Below, one piece after another: positions 57,810 through 64,000 of a stretch of 64,000 nt of DNA. Both the position numbers and the translations under genes were made by a program. This DNA is from Undaria pinnatifida (Eukaryota; Sar; Phaeophyceae; Laminariales; Alariaceae), in the NCBI GenBank assembly GCA_012845835.1, contig JABAKD010000001.1, positions 12,235,501 through 12,299,500 on the forward strand, written 5' to 3'. How positions within the stretch are numbered: the first letter of the stretch is position 1; each line of letters opens with the position of its first letter. Below the pieces are notes generated by a model that worked only from the letters and a program-made list of their open reading frames with translations, searched no databases and was not told where the DNA came from.

Positions 57810-57814
57810 ATATT

Positions 57815-58362
57815 TGCGCCTTACTTATCAATCAGACCACACAAACACGCCACGCACACGGTTCTCCTCATCACGCCCTCTAGAGCCTCTTTCGTCGGAT
57901 ACAGACTAGACTAGGCTATGTTCTTTGAAGTAAACATCATCACCATCTCCAGCAGTCCTCATTGTATTTCGTGATGACGGAAAACTGTCTGAATGTCGTG
58001 GAATATATACGATTTCATCGAGTACTATGATATCTTCTTGGACAGTTCGCCCGCAAGACCGTATGATACGCTTACCATACAGCACCGCCGAACAAGGAAA
58101 TTGCTTCGTACTGCTGTTTCTGTTGTTGTCGTACTATTGACATGAACATTGGACATAACAGGTGTTGTTCTTCCTCGTGTTTTGGCGCTAACTGGTCGTA
58201 ATAAACCATTCTTTTTCGCGGTCTCACGACATCCTCTTATACGTTCGCCATGTATCATACGAGCGTTACAAGAAGAATTATTCCGTCAAACTAGGCCGGG
58301 TGAGCAAAACGCCAGGAAGGGCGAGGTTCATATTCAAGATCTATGGGGTGCATGTACGGAAA
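57815..58362. other. no gene recognised
   Basis: Only short frames on both strands. Confidence 0.3.
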
Positions 58363-58430
58363 TTATTATAAAAATTCAAATACACTCCAGCTGTGAGATC
58401 GAATATTTTGTCGAGACTATTTTCTACCAG
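58363..58430 (-). mobile_element. truncated family R copy
   Basis: AATTATTATAAAAATTCAAATACACTCCAGCTGTGAGATCGAA then diverges after GTCGAGAC. Only the tail end of the family is present. Confidence 0.7.
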
Positions 58431-58622
58431 TACATACTGTATTACAGTGTATGCCGTTGGCATGGGCGAAAAGGCTAGTAAACTAGTACAACATCTGGGC
58501 GACAATGGATGGGAGTAGATGGGTGGTACACGCGTCGTAGTAGGCTTTCGGTTGTTGAAGACTTCAGCATTACTTACGTAGAGTGCACATGGTAGGCTTA
58601 GACTATACATTTCCGCAATTTA

Positions 58623-59165
58623 CTATGGCGTGTATACTTCAAGTACTACATTTATGCGACCTAAAGCCGTTTGAATTTCCCTTCCCCCCTCCCCCCTCCA
58701 CCCTAAAACAAAAAATATAATGGTTGGCCTCGGTAGGCACTGACGCTGTAAAACGTTCAATGTATATTGGGGTTGGCTTTGGTTGGCAACGACGCTGTAA
58801 AACATGCCAATCACTGCGTGAGATAGACAACCAGGGTACCGTTTGTTGTTTTTTTGGGCGGTCACCATGATGGTTATCGAGTTTGTCATAGAGTGCGGGG
58901 TGGAGAACCTTAACTCCGCACAAGGCGAACAATCGCATCGCGGAGTGTGAATATGGTAAGGCACCCACGAGGCAGTTATATGGTAACACCCATTGCTCTC
59001 TGGAGTGATCACACCAGAAAAAAGTAACTCATTGGCGCTGTCGTCCATAAGCAAGAAAGTAGGCACAGGGTACCGAATTTTATCTTGCAAGCGGTTCTTG
59101 GAAGGATGCAGTTCACCCTTCATGCAATTCCCCAAACACCTCACGGCGCTTCGCGCTTGGTGCAA
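58623..59165 (-). CDS. 180-codon ORF, unrecognised
   Basis: A long minus frame with normal composition in its first ~100 residues (it contains KIRYPVPTFLLMDDSANELL) and a simple-sequence C-terminal part over a C/T tract (58677-58700). A 57-bp imperfect tandem (GTTGGCYTYGGTWGGCA..GACGCTGTAAAAC) lies at about 58722-58806. The stretch KIRYPV recurs in the minus frame at 62965-63501, over GGGTACCGAATTTTA, which may mark a further dispersed repeat. Confidence 0.25.
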   Translation of the reverse strand: MHQARSAVRCLGNCMKGELHPSKNRLQDKIRYPVPTFLLMDDSANELLFSGVITPESNGCYHITASWVPYHIHTPRCDCSPCAELRFSTPHSMTNSITIMVTAQKNNKRYPGCLSHAVIGMFYSVVANQSQPQYTLNVLQRQCLPRPTIIFFVLGWRGEGGREIQTALGRINVVLEVYTP

Positions 59166-59334
59166 GCGATGTCTGCCCGGCTAGTAAAAACCCCGACGTG
59201 CTCTGCCCCGGCATAGTAGGGATGCGAGGGTCTTATGGTCATACGACTATGGCCACGCATAAACTGAGTACCCCCGTCCCCGCCCCCCCCCCTTTCCCTT
59301 TTCCACCCCCCCCCCCCCCCACAAATGAGTTTAG

Positions 59335-59525
59335 CAGTTTCTGCGCACAGATCGATTAACATCACCTGGTACAAGCTACACTGTAGTTCTAAGGGAAGAC
59401 GACGACCTACATACTCAATGAGGACACACACGTAATATGCGAGATCGGAGTATCACACACACCTTACGAATAAGAGTTTTGACGAAATCTTCGATCTCAC
59501 AACTGAAGTGTATTATATTTTATTA
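59335..59525 (+). mobile_element. family R copy, diverged
   Basis: TTTCTGCGCACAGATCGATT, CAATGAGGACACACACGTAA, GATCGGAGTATCACACACAC and the tail GTGTATTATATTTTATTATG are all recognisable but altered. Confidence 0.7.
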
Positions 59526-60030
59526 TGTATAGTCTATACGAGTATGTATTTTGTTGCTGCCCCTTGAGCACCTCCTCCTCTCCATACTCGTGTATATGTA
59601 TCGTCGTTTTGTTTGTAGGTGTGGTAATTGCATTGACGTTCGGCACATTTATTTGCGAAGTTCAATTCTGCAGGTGATCGTATAGACGAAAAGCCACGCG
59701 ACAAGCAACCACAATTTCGACTGATTTGAATGGGCCGGTCGGTAAGTAATTTCAACCTCCACGCCGTCGGATGGCAAGAACACGATGCGAAATTTTACTG
59801 ATTTGCATTTCCTTTAGCCATAGCCTAATAATAGGACTGAGAGAAACAAATCCCCCCATGATTCTAATATGGTGCATGTTGAAGTCAAAACGCAGTAGCC
59901 TTGTGCAGTGGTACTTATATATTGTCGGGGTATGCCAGCCGGAAATCCCGACACTCTAGTACAAAGAGGGCAACCGGCACTACACCGCCCGCGCTGCCAC
60001 TACTCGTTTTCCGCGTGTTTGCCTGAGCGT
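59526..60030. other. no gene recognised
   Basis: Short frames only. Confidence 0.3.
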
Positions 60031-60300
60031 GGCTACGGCACGGGGGGCGTTTGTGGGACTTCCTTTTTTTGCCGCAGTGGGTCGGGATCACTCTTGCAAG
60101 TGACCCTCCCACTCCTCTGCGGTGTGTTGAGGTTCAGTGCTGTTTTTGTTTACGAAATGAAACCGACATGGAATGGTCAGCCACGCCGCGCCAAACAAAT
60201 CGCCCAAGTTATGTTGTTAGGTCGAGGTGCAGAGTCGGTCGTGCAAGTGACTCAAACCGAAGTTGTGAAAAAGGAGGTATGATACTACAATACCGTAGCC
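60031..60300 (+). mobile_element. MITE, GGCTACGG family
   Basis: Termini GGCTACGGCACGGGGGG and TACCGTAGCC. The palindrome ATCACTCTTGCAAGTGAC is at 60087-60104 and a second half GTCGTGCAAGTGACTCA near 60238. The centre TGGAATGGTCAGCCACGCCG matches the 42870 copy. No clear target-site duplication (flanks GAGCGT and ACGGTC). Confidence 0.8.
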
Positions 60301-63300
60301 ACGGTCGCCAAGCAATGTCGCTGGCGCTCCAGCGGACAACCGGTACTAGCCAATCTGCACCGCCGTAAAGCGGCCATGGATGGAAACGATTGCCAAAAGG
60401 GGTGAGATGACATGTTCGTGTCATTTTGGCAAAGATTGCAGTCTGATATCATTTAAAAATTATTCGCGACACCTTTGACGTTGGACAAGGCTCGACGATA
60501 ATTGTTCGGCAGGGGTGTTTTCCAACCTCCATCATTCCGAGCACAGCAGTTGCGGTCTCGCAATGATGCTGGTAACGTTGAACCGATCGCTCGCTATGGT
60601 GCGTTGGACTCCGATTGGCGCAGACCAGGTACGAGAAAATCCAGTACTTACTGCTGTTAGCACGCGGAGTAGTGTCGGTTGCCGCTATTAAGGTGCCGGC
60701 GTTCCCGGCTGGCACATGCGGGCACATATTATGCAGAGGGACTATTGTGCAATAGAACGCCTCCTCTCGTGTTTCGTGCAATTATCGATTCAAGCCACGT
60801 TATAATCCTGCATTCGCCACCACACTCGTGTCTGTTTTGGAGTCGAAACGGTTGGGTTTTGGCCCCCGGATCATTTTAGCGGGTTTATTTGCTGTGTCTC
60901 GTTTCGGTCCCATGATGATGCTGTTGTGCTTCGTACGCGTTTTCATATATGTTACCGGAAGAATCATATCAATGTACATACCACCTGCTGGTATGACGGA
61001 AAAGACGCCCCGGGAATCCGGAAATCTCGTATGTATCTATAGGACTGGTACATGTGGTCAGAAACCTGCCGCTAGAGAAGACTTGGTTCCAACGCGCAGG
61101 CAGTGGATGGGCGAAAAAAACAGTATAATATGAATAACACACGCAGTACCTCCAGGAACCTGGTGTGTGGCCAACCTCTGTGTACGTAGACAGACGTTGT
61201 TTTAATTCGTAGTTTCGTACAGACAATGGAGGTCAGCCGACGGGCTTGAGGTCCCATTTTAAGTGGCATAGTTTGTTTTACTTCCTTGTTCTTGCTGTGT
61301 ATGTGTTTGAGTCATCGACGGTGAAACTCCATGTTGCAACTTCTCGGAAAGATAATACAACAAGATACAGATTTATCTCCCTGTACCTAATTATTTGCCA
61401 GTTGTCCCGTGATACCCTTTGGGACTCCTAGACATGCTCCAACGAATGAAAACCTGTAACAACCATCCTCAACATTGCCCGTAATGGCGCGTTTTGTAGC
61501 AACCTCCCAGATGTCTCCAGGACATGCTTCTTGTCTAATGGTCGGCCATTATTGGTCATGGCTTCGTGAAGAGTTAACCTAGTTCACGGCCAATCATGGT
61601 TATCGATCATCGTTCGAGATCGATCGTTAGGGCTCGAGCGTGCCATCACCGAGCCCGGCCCTACTCGAAACTATAGAGAACATGGTAAGTGCATTTTGTT
61701 TTTTCTTAGAACCCGTACCACGCAGGTCGTAGACCCATGCCACACTCGTGAGGTAGACTCAACACGTTCTGCGTCTCCGTATGCTGAGGAGCTTCCCACC
61801 GTTCCCGACCGAGCTGACTTCAATCAAAACCCAAGCGAGCCCCGACAAATAATCCAACGTCGCGTCCTAGGGGGGTCGAACGAAAAACACAACGCAATCA
61901 ACCTATATCGGCTAGTCTCCAGGGCCGAGGCACCTTCTCAGTCACATTTGCTTTAGGCCAAAACCGATAGTATTCCCTCGATCGTACAAGCACGCGTCCT
62001 CAAGCCTATATACAAGGTCCACCATCAATAGAGTGTTCGCTTCTCCAGTATCCAGGGGGAGACATACCGTGTCAAGTATGTCGCAGGGTTTTTCTGGCAG
62101 CAATAGGTGCGGACTGACGCATGAATTGGTTCGGCTATATTTTCCCGCGGCATCGGAGCTGTCCACGTGCCCTCATTTCCTGGTATAACATGGAGTCATA
62201 TTGTTTTGCCACTGTTTTGTCGCCCCCCCCCCTAAAACCGACACGAGGATAATAATAGTCAAAATATGGAATGTGCTTTGTGCTATCCTCTATAGACGCC
62301 CCTCTATTCTTGCTGTTCAACTGGAGAATACACGCTGCCACCATCGATTACAAAGCGTGTAGTTACTTGTCTCGTCGAGATGTCAACGGCCTTCGTAGCC
62401 CCTAACACACCACATGATCACCTTGGTTACTGTTTGACGTTCACACCGAGGTACCAGGTAGGATGAAAAACCAGGTAACCGTCGAAATTAGATTACAGGA
62501 CCCCGATGCCTCCTATAAGGTAGGATTGCAAAGAGTGTCCTATCGCCCCAAGTCTCATACGCAGCAACTCGTTACCCTTAACGCCGCCGTATTGCGCCCG
62601 CGCTGCTTATATCCTGCATGGGCCACAGGGTAAAAGGGCTCGGAGGTGAACACTGCCTATCGTCGAATATCGTCGACTATCGTCACAAGTAGCCAAGTGA
62701 TGAACGGGTTCCGCGCGACATCGGTCTGGGTGAAGGGTGTGGATGGCCGCGGCCAAATCTGTTGGTGAGATGCCCGCCTGCTGTAGCTCACACCTCGAAG
62801 GTTGCCAGTGTACTCACTTGTCTATTCACAGCTTCGAATATTAAGAAGAACAACGTTCTCGCTGAGATTCCTACGGGCAGAATGTTTGGCCGCGCGCGGG
62901 TCCACATGTCGGGTGTCGACGGTCGAGCACGTTGAAATGTTGGCTTGTTCCAAGTTCTAGTACACTATGTAAGCAACGGAGGAGACAACCGCGCGGGAGC
63001 CGCACAAAGAGTTGCCACACGATGACATTGTGATGCCAGTCGAAAACACACATGCATGTATGCCTGTTGCGTCTCTATACCCGGAGAGAACTGCTTGTTG
63101 TGTTTAGCAGAAACACGTGGGATCCAGAAAGCGGGAAAATACTTGGTGGAAGCCTTCTGGAGAGACTTCGAAGAATTGAATGTACAATCACACAGTCGCA
63201 CTGGGTACCGAATTTTACCAATATATCTTGTATGATAAGCTTCTGCGATAGAAATGCACACCTCCGTGCAACTCTTGAACCCGCGGTATACAACTCTTGA

Positions 63301-64000
63301 TCCCGCGATAGTAAGGTTCCATTCACTGTCAACCAATGCTACGGGATAGAAGCGATACACTTTCTTTTCTGAGGCTGCGCACTTTTGCTTGAGACACCGC
63401 CCAAATGTTGGTTCTTGGGGAGAATAGAAAGCTACTACGCCCGATGAGCTATCCCATGGCCTAGGCGTACAACCAAAATCGTAAATAAAAAGCGAAAACA
63501 ATTCGGACGATTGTGTGTTAAGGAGCCCTGCCAGTCAGAAACAGTTTCAGAAAAACGGCTAGTGCTGCCCTTATGGTAGAACGTGCCCGTGTCAGTTGTT
63601 GGCAATGGCGTTCCTCGTGCATCTACATTTTCAGAGGGGAGCGTAACCCCCAGCCACAGCCATGGCCCACCTTTATTTTCCCAAGCACATGCTCGTTTTC
63701 CTCAACCACACCACATACCCGACTAGCACATGTGCTGCAACACGGGTATCACCATTTCGAAAATGTTTGCCCAAATACATCTATGTATGTCTAGTCTATA
63801 TGATGAATAATTATCGAAGCTGCTTTGACCCCACATCTTGTTGAACTGTCGCTCTTAAATTTTACGATATGACGTATTTTCCGATTTTGCGCTTTCGTGT
63901 TTCTGAAAATCGTTTTTTGGAGACATTTACGACATCTCCTCTGAGGCGAGGCGCCCCAGACACCATTACCACACGTCTTCCGCGGCATTCGGCACTGCTG
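60301..64000. other. 3.7 kb without a supported gene
   Basis: The longest frame is 62965-63501 on the minus strand (178 codons), ordinary in composition with FYPVALVDSEWNLTIAGSR and a short internal 21-bp duplication (AACTCTTGAWCCCGCGRTA) near 63270; no motif is recognised. The rest holds short frames only. Confidence 0.35.

Noticed and set aside
58623-59165. Homology between this ORF and the one at 62965-63501
   Set aside because: Only KIRYPV over about 15 bp is shared; too short to claim a family.

Overview
The window looks like repeat-rich nuclear DNA of a eukaryote. Nothing in it resembles a bacterial operon. The parts that read as coding are exons bounded by GT...AG sites, often GTGAGY donors and (T)GCAG acceptors, many in phase 0, separated by introns of about 80 bp to 1.1 kb. 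They are embedded in microsatellites, long G/C homopolymers and several dispersed repeat families. The style (moderate GC, low-complexity Gly/Ala/Asn-rich proteins, roughly 1-kb phase-0 introns) would suit an alga such as a brown alga or related stramenopile. That is inference; no marker gene fixes the taxon.

Layout. 0-3.7 kb: short exon candidates, a degenerate miniature element, a minisatellite, C-tracts and a (GGTGTT)n array. 3.75-8.9 kb (+): a three-exon gene for a low-complexity, Gly-rich protein with a short coiled coil and a (Gly-Asn)n tract. 11.2-13.6 kb: a satellite of about 250-330 bp units, one of which contains a 340-bp (GACA)n block. 15.1-17.3 kb (-): an uncharacterised gene (B1). 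18.5-20.0 kb: two convergent signal-peptide-like exons. 22.7-29.4 kb: a 6.75-kb segment with about 280-290 bp LTR-like direct repeats, a 5-bp target-site duplication and a polypurine tract, which carries a spliced host-like Cys-rich gene in the same sense. 32.2-35.4 kb (-): B2, a paralogue of B1, broken by an apparent one-base loss and by a 257-bp miniature transposon. 35.9 kb: a 63-bp-arm hairpin. 47.9-50.0 kb: a decayed gag-like gene with a CCHC knuckle. 51.4-52.0 kb: a decayed Pif1-type helicase C-terminus. 53.0-54.7 kb: a 1.74-kb unit with 300-bp, nearly identical inverted repeats around gene-like fragments. 55.9 kb: an orphan exon. 60.0 kb: another miniature transposon.

Three dispersed families tie the window together: (i) a roughly 257-270 bp MITE family with GGCTACGG termini and internal TCACTCG...CGAGTGA palindromes; (ii) a family of about 200-700+ bp whose partial copies almost always keep the same AT-rich end, the pattern of target-primed (LINE/SINE-like) insertion; (iii) a short conserved coding motif (CDHRA...DVDG) at about 1.8, 53.1, 54.6 and 57.7 kb.

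Limits: no searches were run, gene models rest on splice signals, reading frame and comparison inside the window, and several frameshifts fall in homopolymers and may be assembly errors. Large stretches (36-41.5, 44-47.3, 60.3-64 kb) show no gene I can support.
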